From positions 50,236,743 to 50,300,742 of the forward strand of contig CM070723.1 in NCBI GenBank assembly GCA_036346275.1: a stretch of DNA of 64,000 nucleotides, written 5' to 3'. The translations under genes were made by a program, and so were the position numbers. This DNA comes from Otatea glauca. Its lineage: Eukaryota; Streptophyta; Magnoliopsida; Poales; Poaceae. Below the pieces are notes generated by a model. It worked only from the letters and a program-made list of their open reading frames with translations, was not told the origin of the DNA and searched no databases. The first letter of the stretch is position 1; each line of letters begins with the position of its first letter. Positions 21,127 to 33,945 of this stretch are shown piece by piece.

Positions 21127-24100
21127 TGTAACACCCCAATTTTTGTTTTAAATGTTATTTTATTGTCATTTATGCAATTTGAGATTTATTGGGATTTTTC
21201 TGGATTTATTGGAATTTATTTTAAAAATTAAGTAATTAGCCTCCTTGAGAAAACCAATTAAATATTTGCATAGTCAAAATAAAGTTTTGCCAAAAATATT
21301 TTATTTGAACTCAAAATGTCTCAAAGTATTTATGAGAATTTTCTTGGATTTTTTCTGATATTTTAATTGTCTTAAATAAATTAATCTAATTTCGGGAATT
21401 ATTTTTAAATCAAAAAGCTTTTGAAAAATCGGTGAACGATCTTGGGCGAAGCCCAAGATTGTCTGTGTGACCAATATTGTCGCGACCGTCGGCCGCCAGC
21501 GACCGCCCGCGTAGCGTGTGGACCGTTTATCGGATCGGACGGCCGTTTCTTTCGTGAAACCCTAATGCGATCGGCCGTTGGATCGAGATCGTTCGGTTGA
21601 GATCGTGCGGCGTTGTTTTGGAAGGAATTGATCGCATCCGTTGATTTTGGAAAGTGCGGATTGGATCGGATCGGCCGAGATCTAATCGTGGCCATTGACC
21701 GCGAATCGGACGGCTGGGCGTCTTCGTCTCCGATTCGGGTTTCCAAACCCGCCGCCGCACGACGTCTCCGTCGCGGAGTGCTAGGGTTGCCATTTGTGGG
21801 CGCATGCCGAGGCTATAAAAGCCGTAGCCGCACCCCGAGGTTCCTCACCGCCTTGCGCTTTCAGTCGTTCAAGTCTTCGCCGTCGAGTCGCCGTCGTTTA
21901 GCCCCAAGAGCTCGCCGTAATTTTCCGTAGCGCCGCCGATCGTTTTCTCGCCGTTCCGTCACCGTCAAGCATCCATCCGCCGCTCGGGTTCCAGATCCAG
22001 ACTCGTCGCGTCAAGCCGCGTCGAGGCCGCCACTTCATCTAGCTGGAGTCGCACCGAAACGCCGTTCGGGTGGTCGTCTTCCTCCGCTCCGGTGCAAGCC
22101 CGCCACCGTGCTTCGGAGCTTCGCGCAGCCGTTGGATCTTCGCTGGACCGTCCAGATCGAGCCACGTCTCCGCATTCAACAGTGTTCCGCTCGGGTAAGC
22201 CTTGGCCGTTAGATATGCGATGAGCGTTCGAGATTGAGCCGCGTAAGTATAGAACGGTAGCCGTCGGATTCCCTCGCGGATGTGCGCCGCGTGTCACCGT
22301 GTGGCGCAGGGCGCCGTGGGCCGCGTCCACGGTGGAACAAAGGCGGTTCCGTGGACCAAGTCCATGGACCAGGGCTGAGTGTCGCCACCCGATTAGTGCA
22401 GGCGGTACGTCGCCATTACGCAATAAAAATATTTTTCAATAGAAAAATAATTCAGGAAAATTGGAAATTATATTTTCTGTATTTTCAGTATTTATTCAAA
22501 CTTCAAAAGGATATATCTTTTGCATTTTAACTTGGATTTGAGTGATTCAAATTTCTAAAAATTTGTAAAATTAAGATCTATTTATCGGTGAATTTTTTTG
22601 GAGTTTTGTTGCTCTCTATTTTGGTGTTTATTGCTATTTTTTGGCATCGTTTCGCGTAGACGTTGAACTGCTCGGTGATCCGAAGGAAGATTCGTCGCTT
22701 CAAGACCCAAGCTCAGAGCAAGACCAGCACTTACTCCAAGGCAAGTTGTGCCTTGACCATGTTGCACCTGATTTCACAAAATTGCTATTTTGTCTCTTAA
22801 ACTTTATGCACGATACTTTATGTGTATAAATGATTTCAATTAATCTGAGAATTAGATAATATGCCTATTTGAATTAAATCATACCTTGTCAATTATATGC
22901 CATGATCTCATTGTCACCCTAAGATGGTTAATTAATAGTTGGTTAATATTGATAATCAACATAGGCTAGTTAGACCGTCATAGATTGCTTAGTCATGCCA
23001 CATCATCACATGTGTCTGAATGTTGATACTTAATCTTGACTAATGGAATATGGAACAATGTTTAAGAATTGGTGTGTCATGTGTTGTCACACAGTGATAT
23101 CAAGTTGTCGTGGCGAGGAGGTCACACAATTAGATTGAAATGTTGGTGGCACGTGGTGCTTGGTAATCAACTGGGGTGGTAATTTTTAGATTGGGGCAAG
23201 TGGCAAGGGGCATGTGCCAAGGTGGGCCAGGATTGGCAAGGGTATGTGGAAGTCTTGCCTTAATCACTTTAAGAACTTAACCTTGCAAGCCTTTGACCTG
23301 AGTCTTTCTTGCAACAATATGTCTAGAATGGGACAGCCTAGCTGAATAATTTGTGAAGCCTCGATTTTGGTGCTGTCGTGGTGAATAGTGAGTCCCGGGT
23401 TTACGGTTTAACTCACATGGCGCAAGAGGGGGGCCCTGTTGTGGTGGTTTAACCCTTCAGTGTTGAAACCTTAGTGAACAGTACTGGGTCTAGGTGTAGC
23501 ATTGTAAAGGCTTTGTTATGATCACTCGCCTTGGTGGTGTTTGGTTGTATCGTGTGGGTAAAGTGTATAACCTCTGCAGAGTGTAAAATCTATTCGAATA
23601 GCCGTACTCACGGTATTGGGCAATGCTCGGGAATTACAGTTAAGGGTTAGACTTTTGATAAACAAAAACCTATTGGGATGGCAGGGTGCCATGGAGAATG
23701 AAAATTGATTTAGGATTGGAAACTTGGTTTACTTCAGAAATGCTGAATCTATTAATTACTATTATTTGTTTTACTGTTTTCAATCTATTTATTGTATTCT
23801 TGTTAAATGCCGCTTTACTGCAAAATAGACATATTAGCCATTCCTTTGGATTAAGCCAAGCATATAGAATATTAGACTTGCATTGCTGTGCACACCTTGT
23901 TGAGTGCTTTATGTACTCACCCCAACAACAACAACTTCAAAAGAGGAAGAATCTACGCCTTTCGTGGAATTTGATTATATGGATCACGAATGCTTAGGTC
24001 CGAGCCTCGTCGGTTACTGCGGTGAATCGGGAGTCTGCTACGCTTATTTATTTTCCGCCTTTGCTTATTTGCTATTTCTTTTATAAGCCGGTGTGGCAAT

Positions 24101-24257
24101 AATCATGTAAGACAATAGTTCTTGTTAATTATTAAAGTTATATTATATTCATTGTGTATGACTATGATAGCATCTATGTTGAGCTGTGTGCACTAGCGTG
24201 ATCTGGACTAGTCACGGTATACACAGAGGTTCGGATTTGCAAATTCGGGTCCCGACA
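21127..24257 (+). repeat. 5' LTR of a Tekay-type Gypsy retrotransposon (3.1 kb)
   Basis: Starts TGTAACACCCCAATTTTTG and ends GGGTCCCGACA, so it has TG...CA ends, and a tRNA-Met-like primer site follows directly. Two other LTRs in the window share the start (tgtaacatccca), the ending style (tacacagag ... cgac) and internal landmarks such as 'tactcac...aacaacaac'. They are clearly diverged from it. The 3-kb length is typical of grass Tekay/Del-lineage LTRs. Confidence 0.88.
21814..21820 (+). promoter_or_regulatory. TATA box inside the Tekay-type LTR
   Basis: GGCTATAAAAGCCG sits about 690 bp into the LTR, followed by a C-rich leader, as expected for the retrotransposon promoter at the U3/R border. 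The aligned site of the orphan LTR at 47,393 reads ctatttaatg near 48,016, so it is weaker there. Confidence 0.6.
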
Positions 24258-24261
24258 GAGG

Positions 24262-24273
24262 TGGTATCGAGCC
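24262..24273 (+). other. Primer binding site (tRNA-iMet-like) of the Tekay-type element
   Basis: TGGTATCGAGCC lies four bases after the LTR end. It matches the 3' end complement of initiator tRNA-Met (TGGTATCAGAGC) apart from one lost base. It fixes the element's orientation as plus. Confidence 0.8.
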
Positions 24274-24443
24274 ATCTTGACTATAGGTCTTGGCCTAGGT
24301 AGTTGGTATCTCTTAGAGTGTCCAAAATTATTTTCTAAAGAAAAAGTAAAATTGACTAATAAGAAACTCTTGGCTTATCTCATTCTTCTACTCTCATCCT
24401 TGCTAAAATTACCTTCTTTTCATTGCCGTTTCGAGTGGAGATC

Positions 24444-25284
24444 TGTTGTATGTTCGGAAACTAGACACAAGAAAGTGGGCAGATGTCGGCCGTTTCACGG
24501 GCCAACGTCCGAGAGAAGAAAATGGACACAAGGATTTATACAGGTTCGGGCGCTTAGGGAAGCGCCCTACTCCTGTCGGCGCATTCCCCGGGGGGAGTAG
24601 GGAGGGGCCTCCCGATCCAGGTTCCCGAGGGATGCACCAGTTGTTAGTTCTGTATTCAATGAGAGTCCTCTCCACTGGTGTGGATTACAGTGGAGTTTTA
24701 TAGGCGCCCAGCCTGTTACATAAAGTACCGTCCTACCCCTACTGCAGTAGCTCATACAGGGGTATCTTGGTCTTTTCTACGAGGAGGTAGTGGATCCCAC
24801 GTCACTGTCCCGCAGGGGTAGACCTCTGACTTCGGGGCCCTACAGGGGACTTTAGGACCCCACTCGGTGGTTGGTCCCACGTGGTTCGAGGATATCCATC
24901 CGTCTCCATGGGCGTCTGGGGGGCGCCCTCCTAAACTGGGAGCTTCGCCGTGTGCCTGCGGTATGGGCACTCGCCAAGGGCCCGCGGTCAGGGTGCCCGC
25001 GGCTAGGGCGCTCGCCAAGTGCCTACGGTCAAGACGCTCGGTCAGGACGCTCGCCAAGTGCCTCGTGGCCAGGGCGCTCGCCAAGTGCCCGCGGTCAGGG
25101 CGCTCGCCAAGTGCCCCGTGGCCAGGGCGCTCGCCAAGTGTCCTGGGGGTATGCCCGTGGGGACGCCTCCCGACGCCCGCGGAGCAGGAGGGTGTCTCTC
25201 ACTGTTCGCGACTCATGAGGAGACCTCTCAGAGGGATACGAGGCTCCCTCTCTGGTGGTTGGTGAGTTAAGTTTTCCTCCAACA
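24444..25284 (-). repeat. 3' LTR of the Tat-type element (left copy)
   Basis: Runs from TGTTGTATGTTCGG to CTCCAACA on the plus strand (841 bp). A TATA box reads on the minus strand across 24,696-24,702 (inverse of ttttata). It is about 100 bp longer than its partner, mainly because of a minisatellite at 24,960-25,150. Confidence 0.92.
24960..25150. repeat. GC-rich minisatellite in the left Tat-type LTR
   Basis: About seven imperfect units built on 'gcgctcgccaagtgcc(c/t)(g/a)(c/t)gg(t/c)cag', unit length 22-28 bp. The partner LTR (43,350-43,440) has only about three units, so copy number changed after insertion. Confidence 0.8.
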
Positions 25285-27415
25285 CTAGCCCCCCTTGCCC
25301 TTTGGACACTGTACCGAGTGTCTAATGGGCAATAAGGAAATTGATAGGGATTTCTGTCATACCTCCTGATAGGGGTTCCAACATAAGGAGGTATTGCTTC
25401 GGACGTCAAGGCACCGCCCCGAAGGTTCCATCCTCTCTTTGCGGTTACAGGGGCGTGGTCACCTTCACCCATATTGAGCCATACTTCTCGGGGCCCACGC
25501 AACCTCAGAACACCGAGTAAGAAAAACGAAGTAGAGGAGCTGCCTCTCGGGCCTTCTTCAATCATTCTTCCTTTCCCAACATTGGCCGAAAATAGAGGGC
25601 CAATCCTACGGGCCGCCAACTGGGTCGGTAGCCGAACACTTAGCCTTTTATCAGTTGCCATTCCCACTTGCTAAGCGATGGTTGCTCGAGTTGAGTATTT
25701 TCGACGTCCATGTGAACACTGACTCGGTTTCTGACAATGGGAGATGTCTATCCGGGCGCTAGGTTCACCACCCAACACCGAGTCACAAGCCTTAGTCCTT
25801 AGCCGTTGGCAGTTTCACGCCATTGGTACGGCATGCAGGTACCTACCCGGGCGCTATTGATCCCGCCCGGGGTTAGGCTCGACCGGGCGTCCACCCCAGC
25901 GCCCAAAAGACTTCCATCCTCCTGCCCAACGGGCGCTCGTACTGGCGCCCTGCGAGTGTTGTCAATAGGACTCATTTTTGCTAGGTGCTAGGGCCAGCGC
26001 CCGGGCTAAAAAAAACTTTCATGCCATAACGGGCATCCTTGCAGCACTTCTCTTCCCAAGGCTTTGTCTAGTGACTTAAAGGGAGAGCAGAGACTGGTAA
26101 AAAGGTGCTCCTCCATTCTTCTACGCCTCGAGCCCAAATCGGCGATGGGGAAGCGTGGCGCCGCTGGCCGCAAGACCGACCGAGCTGGCCTAGAAGTACG
26201 CGGAAGGCGACCTGACCGCGACGGGCAAGCACCACCTCTGCCAGGTCGAGCTGAACTTGCCCCTGTTACGCAAGGAGGCATTGTTGCCTGCGGCAGGAGC
26301 TATCGCTTGCTGGGCTGAGCAGGTGAAGCTACAGCAACGCGAGAAAGGTAGGCGGCCAAGTGGGATAGGCACCGCCGCCGCCGGTCGAGACAGCATCACT
26401 GCTGTCGAGCTAGATGGAGGCACTGCTGCACGAGACCGACGTCGTTGCTTGCTAAGAAGAGCAGTTGAGACGACCTTACGGGGAAAAGGGGACGGCCGCG
26501 CAGCGCGGACGTCGTAGTTTTTGGGTTGTGTCGGCCTCGCCACGGCCGCGAGGGAAGGGGCACCGCCGCCAGCTGCCAAATCGAAGTGCCCCGACCGTGC
26601 AGGCCGTGGGGGGCTGCCGCCTCGCGAGCGCGCGGAAGGAGGAGGGCTCCATCGGCTGCCGCCGCGGAGGAGCCTTGGCCCCGCGCGCCACGGGGGCCGC
26701 CGCCTCGGCCTTCGCAGAAGGAGAAGGAGGGGGGCACCACCGGCTGCCACCGCGGAGGAGCCTTGGCCCCGTGGGCCACAGACGGGCCGCCACCTCACGA
26801 GTACGCGGAAGAGAAAAGAGGGCGCCGCCGGCCGCCGTCGCCGAGGAGCCCCAGCTTTGCGAGCGCGCGGAAGGAAAAAGAGGACGCCGCCGGCCGCCGT
26901 CATCAGCACCCCGAGGAGGCACCACTGGCCACCGCCGCCAGCGACCCACGGAGACGCCTTCACTGCACATTTTGCGGAGGCGGACTGGACACAGGTTGGA
27001 GCTGGGCCTTCTACCCTTTTCGATTCACGTTTTGCTAGCGGGAGGCAGGCCTTTTCTCCTAGACTAAGAAACGAAAAGGTTGGCTTGAGCTCCTAGACAG
27101 CAGCCTGCTCGCTCGATCTTCTCCGAGCCGGGTGCTGGGGGTCGCGCCCGCGCTAAGGGCCGAGCTTGGTGGCCGCGGGCACCGGCCTGCCCTCAAGAGT
27201 ACCACCGTTCGAGCCGTTTGTTATCACCAGATGTTAGTGACACGTTGGGTTTTGCAGGTTGCAAGTGCGCCGTCAGCTCGGCAACCACGCGCATAGCCCT
27301 GGGGGCGTCGGGCCCCTATGGGTAAGGCCATGAGCATGGCACTACTCCATGATTCTTTTTGGGAGTGCTCTCCTCAGCTGGGCGTTGTTGAGGGTGATTC
27401 TGTTTTTGTTTGCAG
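25285..27415. other. 3' internal region of the Tat-type element; 5' flank of its antisense gene
   Basis: Begins with the polypurine tract (inverse of ctagccccccttgccc). The part 26,150-26,990 is extremely GC-rich with repeated 'gccgccg' and 'gaggagccttggcccc' segments. This opens long frames on both strands that encode Arg/Pro/Gly-rich low-complexity sequence. I treat them as compositional, although a first exon of the antisense gene could lie here (a candidate ATG is at 26,143). Confidence 0.4.
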
Positions 27416-28758
27416 GTGACCGCCCGCACGACGCCTTTGCTAAGGGTAAGGGCAAGGTGGATGAGTCCATCCCCGCAAGAGGGAGGAGCAAGGGCAAGCC
27501 CTCCCGTGGAGAGGACCACCATGCGAGGGACGTAGACATGATGGGTCCCGTTGACTTCGCCACCTTTGCAGAACCGACAGGCGACGAAGGGTTTGTCTCA
27601 GAGGAGGCGAAGGTGGATCCCGGGCCATTGGAGCTCACCGATGGGGAGAAGCTCTCTCTCATTCGGAAGGGGAGTCGTCTCTCCCCGAAGGATGTGGACT
27701 TCCCTGCGCCAGGGGAGAGCCCTAACCCCCCGCCGGGGTACGTCGTGGCTCTCAAGGCTTGGGTGGATGTTGGTTTTGGGCTCCCGATGCATCCCTTCAT
27801 CAAGAGGTATACTCAGGCACTGGGGGTGGAGCTCTCTCACCTTAGTCCGAACCTCTTCGTTCGGCTAAGGATCTTCCTGTGGCTGTGCGAGACGGCTGTC
27901 CCCGGGACGCCCGTGGAGCTGTCCGTCGCCTTGTTTGACTACTTCTTCCGCTCTCAGCGAGGGCCCTCCGTGAGGGGGCCCCTAGGCTCCATCTTCACTG
28001 CCCCACGGCATGAGGATGAGTTCCCCGTGCATGTCCTGAAGGAGTGTTGGCCTTTCGCCACGAAGAAGTGGTTCTACTTGAGGGCCGAGGACTTTGTCTA
28101 CACCGGGTCACACCCGGCCCTGACGATGCGGATGTACCCCGAGATGGGTCGCCTCACCGACGATGACTGGAAGTTACGCAACGCCATTCGGGAGGTACGC
28201 GCAAGGAAGGGTGCTTGTGACTTGATGGAGGAGATGACCCTCCTCAACCTTAGCACCCTTGTTCAACGTGCTAGGTTGGGGTTCCATGGTGGCCTTCACC
28301 TCGGTATTGGGAAAGGTAAGGGCCCCTGAGCTGTCTTTGTTTTTCTTTTGTACATTGCTTCCTTACTTCTAACGGTTTGCTCTTTATGTGCAGTTCGATC
28401 CCTGGAGGCGACGAGAGAGGAGGCCGAGCTGATCCTAGGGAGGTGGTGCATGTCTGAGGCACGAGGTTACGAGGGGGAGGGCATCCCTACGGAGGTAAGG
28501 AACTCCGTGGTTGAGGCGTTTGACCTACGCCTTCCCCCCGGGGTAACCCCGCTCCCGATCAAGCCAAGCGGAAGAGGGCTCGGGCGGTAGCCGCGGTGGA
28601 GGAGACTCGGACCTCGCCCGCTAAAGCACGGGCCAAGAGGGCTACCGGGGGACATGTTGGTGACGTCTCCCAGCAGGGCGCTGCCCCTCGATCTCGCGCC
28701 ACGGGCGAGGTGGGCCATTGACGGGCGGAGCCCCGAAGGCCCCCGCCATCTCCCGCCC
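27416..28758 (+). CDS. Antisense additional gene of the Tat-type element, 5' part (Transposase_28-like)
   Basis: Plus-strand gene inside a minus-strand retrotransposon. Exon 27,416-28,315 follows the acceptor tttgtttgcag and ends at AAAG|GTAAGG. A 78-nt intron ends in tgtgcag, and the next exon opens at 28,394 in matching phase (…GK|VRSLEATREEAE). The first exon encodes the conserved region known in grass elements as 'putative gypsy type transposon' (PF04195-like): GFGLPMHPFIKRYTQALGVE, LSPNLFVRLRIFLWLCE, VALFDYFFRSQ, KKWFYL. The second exon has a frameshift near 28,545-28,560 and then a basic stretch (AKRKRARA) that could be a nuclear signal. The gene is cut at 28,758 by another LTR element and resumes at 33,946. 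Its function is unknown. The upstream exon(s) and start codon are not identified. Confidence 0.75.
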
Positions 28759-29520
28759 TGATGTGAAGTTGTGTCCCGATCTTTCGATGAGAGCGATAAC
28801 TATTGATTTGGTGGAATCGACTTTGACGATCCGACTACAACGTACGACGACGATGCGCCTTAGCAATCGCTAAACCAACTCCGGAGTGTTATTGATCTTG
28901 CCGTGGCACGATCAACTGAACACGAGTTCAATTCCTGCAAGCAACCGAAGAACAAGCAAGAACAATGGTAAAAGCAATCTGAAATTGCAAATAAGAATTG
29001 AAGGCCAAAATAAGGTGGGGTTCTATTGAAGGTCTTGACAAGGTGGCTGTCTAGCACAACTCGAAGACGCAAAGTTTGCACTTGGCTAAACTAATCAAAC
29101 AAAACCCAAAACCCTAGATGGGGTTGCAGCTGGTTATTTATGAGATAACAAGAGGAGGTGGTCGTTCAAAACCCTAGGAAACCAAATACAATTCGATTAC
29201 AAGGCCCAAGGCCCACTCTGACTCGGACTGGAAAAGTGACGTGACTTGTTTTGCAGTTTTCGGACAGCTCAGAAGGGATTTGAAGGTGAGACTGGATCCA
29301 TTGGAAAGAGGGCGACGAAAGATTTCAATCAAGTACTCATGTGCCCCGAACACCCTTCTGGATCAAAAGTTATGGCCGTTTTAAGTTGGTGCTGTCTCGG
29401 GAGGACGAATTGGATTCGAACGTGATGGATTTGATCTCTCTCTCTTCTTGGCCCGTGGATGATGTGTTGGAGTAGGCACAACCAAATGTGGTCATATCCG
29501 TAGTAGTGATGTCCTCATCA
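28759..29520 (-). repeat. 3' LTR of the gag-only element (left copy)
   Basis: 762 bp, TG...CA ends. It differs from the right copy at a few dozen positions by eye, several clustered in two short stretches (near 28,905 and 29,045). Confidence 0.93.
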
Positions 29521-30731
29521 TCCTCCCTTTCTTGAATTTGAGTCATCCTCGACTCATGCTCACTTTTAGCTTGACCTCAACAAAAGTATTCTCATGTTCG
29601 AGATCATCCTCCACAAAGCTCAATATTTCTTTCCAGCATATAAAGGCATGTTGAAAGCTTGCACTCTTGGGCGCTTCCTCCCCTGTGAAGGAAAGCCATC
29701 CTAGTAGATGTAGATGATCTGAGAGGATGCCGTGAAGTGTCGCCAAATTGATATAGCGTTGATCATATCCGGACGAGCATGGTCTCATCATTCTCCCTTT
29801 CTTGAATTGGAGTTGTCCTCGACTCCATCACATTCTCTGCAAAATGTTAGTAGCGAGAAAGAGCAAAGCAACATGCATATCTTTTGTGCTCAAATCAATG
29901 TCTCGTGAATCAAAATCACCCAAACACTCCTTTCTTGAAAACTATCATATAGATTATAATCGACGGTAGGGGTACTTGATATGATATTAGAATTATCAAA
30001 TTGATCACATTGTTGCATAGGATGTGGAGGTCTCAGATCTGAACAAATGTATAATCTATTCACTTTGTATTCTCCTTTATCATTATGTTTGCCAACAACA
30101 TAGAAAATATTTCGTGATAACCATGGCAAATCGTAATGTAAAAAATCTTCTCTTTGAAACTATCCGGATCACACGAACATCAAATTCAATGTAACCTAAA
30201 GTATCTAAAGAAGACATCAATTTAAGCTCATCTTCTTCACTAGCAATTTGAATAACATGTCTATGTTCAGTATAAGTGTTTTGTTCAAATATAAATATTT
30301 CATGTTCATTCACTAATTGTGGCGTGGATATAAGTGAAGCATTATGACACAACTCTTCTTTATCACTAGGAATAGCAACAAAATCAACAATGGGTTCCAT
30401 TAATAGTTGCTCTCGATAGCACGATTCATGGACAGTTTGTCTCTTCAAAATGATTTTCACCATGTATACAGATCCATACCTTTGACATTACCTTCTAAAT
30501 CATTCTCCGTGGTTGTAGGTGCAACTTCAATTTCCAACTCTTCACATACGTATGGAGCAGCAAATATCTCCTCTTTTTCACATTTTCTTCTTCATCTTTC
30601 TCCGATGGTGCTCACTTTTACGCAAAATGTTAGCTACAATGAAGGTGCAACAATGGGCACCTCAAATAAAGCTAAAGGCTCTTTCAAAGATTCAATAAGC
30701 ATGTTTTCACTCTAAAAGCACATTCAATCAA
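29521..30731 (-). pseudogene. Internal region of the gag-only element, 3' part
   Basis: Minus-strand fragments at 29,543-29,791 and 30,083-30,463 read as short acidic hydrophilic segments. Stops separate them and I do not recognise a domain. They may be the degraded C-terminal part of the gag-type protein. Confidence 0.4.
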
Positions 30732-31190
30732 TTACGAAAGACAACTATATGTTTCATCAACAAGAACATCCCGAATTTCATGATTAAGTCCACGTATGAA
30801 CCTAAGCTCAGTAGCTTCCTCACATTCTTGTAAACCACAACGCAACAAACAATTTTGCAAATCATGAAAGTATTCTATAACAGTTTTAGAACCTTGTTTT
30901 AAGCATTGAAGTTTAGTAAGCAAATATTTAGCAACATATTCAGGAACATAATCATTTCTCATAAGTCTTTTCATTGCATTCCAAGTTTTAGGGTCTTTAT
31001 CATGTCTAGATATATGCTTCCACCAATATCTCGCATCCGCGTTAACACTTTAATCTGCGGCACTAATCTTTTGGTTTTCAGATAAGTCATAGTTTGCAAA
31101 TTCTTTATCTACCGCTATCTCCCAATTAATATATGCATTAGGATCGAACTTTCCACCAAAAGGAGGCAACTCAAACTTGATTTTACCTTA
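30732..31190 (-). pseudogene. Retrotransposon gag fragment
   Basis: The minus strand reads a Retrotrans_gag-like region: MKRLMRNDYVPEYVAKYLL, KLQCLKQGSKTVIEYFHDLQ, CEEATELRFIRGL, preceded upstream (31,000-31,060) by ARYWWKH-like sequence. Gag packages the element RNA into particles. The frame is interrupted on both sides and no zinc knuckle or pol follows. Confidence 0.7.
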
Positions 31191-33177
31191 TTCATCATCG
31201 GTGGATGAACCCGTGGCGATGTGTGGTGGGGCGACCGATGCAACAGCGTCCATCTTTGGGAAGTCGGGCAGCAATGGGAACCCGTTGTGCACGTAGTACA
31301 CCATTGTTGTTGCTTAGGAGGCGAGGCGGAGGACCGGAAGTTCGAGGGACAAAGAAATGCAAGCATATCATCAAGTCTAGTCAAAATAGTAGCAAGGGTA
31401 GTGTTAGCAACTCCTGAGCGATCTCGATGGACCGGAAGCGGTCTTCTTGCAGCGACATTTGCTCATTAGTGAGTTGTACATTGCCCTTCGTGCGTGGAGA
31501 ATGATGAAGTGAACTCTTGTCACCTGACATGGTTAGTAGCATAAAGGGAAAGACAAAGGTTTATGTAATTCCCAATCAACTACTAGGAAGTGGAGAAAAG
31601 TCGCTCAACTCTCAAGCCTTAACCAAAGCTCTTACAAGTTCTTACCGTGCGGCGAGAGTTGTCGGCCGTTGGCGGTGTCAAAAGTTCTTGAAGCTTGGAT
31701 AAAGCGATTGCAAGGGACCGAACAAGCGTACAAGGTAAAATATGTGGAGCTTGGTAGGCTATACTTATTTCCTATGCAATCTGATAATTCTAGTTATTGT
31801 AATGACAAGTAAGGACCCAAAATAGAAATCACAAGTCCTAGTTGCCGATCTCAAAGATATAAGCGAATTTCAAGGCAACTCACGCAAAAGATGATGTAAC
31901 TTAATGCAACCAATGTAATGAGCTAAATAAGAAAATTTTCAGTACCAAAGCTCGTGTTGCATAAGTTATAGAGAGACACTAGCTAATTGCTTCAGAAAAG
32001 ATAAAAGGGCACAAGATTGCTCACTAATTAACACAATTGCACAATCTGAAAAATAATGAACACAAATTAGGGTTTCGCTCAATGTAGTGCTGCCGGCCAC
32101 TATTATGTTTTTTTTGGCTCTTTCTTTCTCTCTTCTTTCTTTTGGTGACTTGCGGCCAACACTAGTATGAGCAAAGTTTTGGAATCCCTAACTTGATATC
32201 ACAAGATAGTATGATATGATAATTCAAGATTATGCAATGTATCAATATGAACAGCCCTAAGCAATATCAAATAGCTAGTCTCAATTGGGATCAAAGTATT
32301 CGCAAAGGATGAATTGGTTAACAAAGGTATGTATACTGATATTTTTGGAGTTTTATGGATTATGGATGCTACTGGACTCAACCAACTCAAAGGAACAAAA
32401 CTAGAACACGAATTGAAGCAAAACACCCAAATTCAAAGTTTCTAGGGCAGCTGATTTGTTGCCTAGATTACAGATTCAAAACGACCGAATTTAGAAGGTT
32501 CACTATGGAAAGAATTGAAGCTTATGTCCTCAGCTTTCAAAGGAATACAAGAACATGCAATTTGGAGCACGGGTGTGAAAGTTATGGCTCAAAACCGAAC
32601 TGCACAGAATACTCCCAATTTTAGCCAGCGGGACCAATTCGAATCCGAATCAAATTCGGTTTGATGGAATCCGAATCAGAAAGGACACCCAAAAACGTTT
32701 TTGTAGAGGACTCTTCAAGGATTCAGGAAAGTATAAAACTTCCCAAACGGAGTTCGGACGTGAGAATTATGATCAAAATACCGAACCGATCTGGATTGGA
32801 AGTACAACTTGCTTCAACAAATTTGATATCCAGTTAAACAGATTTAGCTCGAATTAGAGTTCATGCCCAACTATGTTTTTGTAGAGATCGTTCCCAGGTT
32901 TTAGGAAAGTACAAAAACACTAGAATCCGAGCTCGTATGCGAAAGTTATGAACAAAACAAAATCTTGGACAGATTGAAAGAAAAGCTACGCGAAGGAAAA
33001 GCGATCAACAACTAAAACAAGGACTCTAATGGATCAAAACCTAACAAAACTCACTAAAATACTAGATTGAATCTAAAGGTTGAATTTTTGCGGGTAATTT
33101 TCAATTTAGGACAGAAAACAAAAACTAATCTACGATGCAGAATCTCTCACCGAGAAACTTGGCGCTCTGATACCACC
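31191..33177 (-). other. 5' internal region of the gag-only element
   Basis: Contains no coding domain that I can recognise. Between 32,600 and 33,000 a diverged motif recurs three times (tttttgtagagga, gaaagtataaaac/gaaagtacaaaaac, cgtgagaattatgatcaaa / cgaaagttatgaacaaa). It ends with the primer site at 33,164-33,175. Confidence 0.5.
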
Positions 33178-33940
33178 TGATGTGAAGTTGTGTCCCGATC
33201 TTTCGATGAGAGCGATAACTATCGATTTGGTGGAATCAACTTTGACGATCCGACTACAACGTACGACGACGATGCGCCTTAGCAATCGCTAAACCAACTC
33301 CGAGTGTTATTGATCTTGCCGTGGGCATGATCAACTTTGAACACGAGTTCAATTCCTACAAGCAACCAAGAACAAGCAAGAACAATGGTAAAAGCAATCT
33401 GAAATTGCAAATAAGAATTGAAGGCCAAAATAAGGTGGGGTTCTATTGAAGGTCTTGACAAGGTGGTCATCGGCTAACTCGAAGACGCAAAGTTTGCACT
33501 TGGCTAAACTAATCAAACAAAACCCAAAACCCTAGATGGGGTTGCAGCTGGTTATTTATGAGATAACAAGAGGAGGTGGTCGTTCAAAACCCTAGGAAAC
33601 CAAATACAATTCGATTACAAGGCCCAAGGCCCACTCTGACTCGGACTGGAAAAGTGACGTGACTTGTTTTGCAGTTTTCGGACAGCTCAGAAGGAATTTG
33701 AAGGTGAGACTGGATCCATTGGAAAGAGGGCGACGAAAGATTTCAATCAAGTACTCATGTGCCCCGAACACCCTTCTGGATCAAAAGTTATGGCCGTTTT
33801 AAGTTGGTGCTGTCTCAGGAGGCCGAATTGGATTCCAGAACGTGATGGATTTGATCTCTCTCTCTTCTTGGCCCGTGGATGATGTGTTGGAGTAGGCACA
33901 ACCAAATGTGGTCATATCCGTAGTAGTGATGTCCTCATCA
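33178..33940 (-). repeat. 5' LTR of the gag-only element (right copy)
   Basis: 763 bp, homologous to 28,759-29,520 and followed by the target duplication CGCCC. It carries an AT-rich TATA-like site on the minus strand (inverse of ttatttatgag, near 33,551). Confidence 0.93.
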
Positions 33941-33945
33941 CGCCC

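Larger units (their letters stand above)
28759..33940 (-). mobile_element. Gag-only LTR retrotransposon nested in the antisense gene
   Basis: 5.18 kb with two near-identical LTRs of 762 and 763 bp (TGATGTGAAG ... GTCCTCATCA) and the exact target duplication CGCCC (28,754-28,758 and 33,941-33,945). The primer site on the minus strand (inverse of 33,164-33,175) is a perfect 12-base match to initiator tRNA-Met, and the polypurine tract is the inverse of 29,521-29,534. The interior encodes a broken gag-like protein but no protease, RT or integrase, so the element is non-autonomous. It is the innermost and youngest-looking layer of the nest. Confidence 0.92.

Noticed and set aside
26190..27096. 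Long overlapping open frames on both strands in the GC-rich part of the Tat-type element
   Set aside because: All are Arg/Pro/Gly-rich and exist because of GC composition; no domain or homologous motif is visible.
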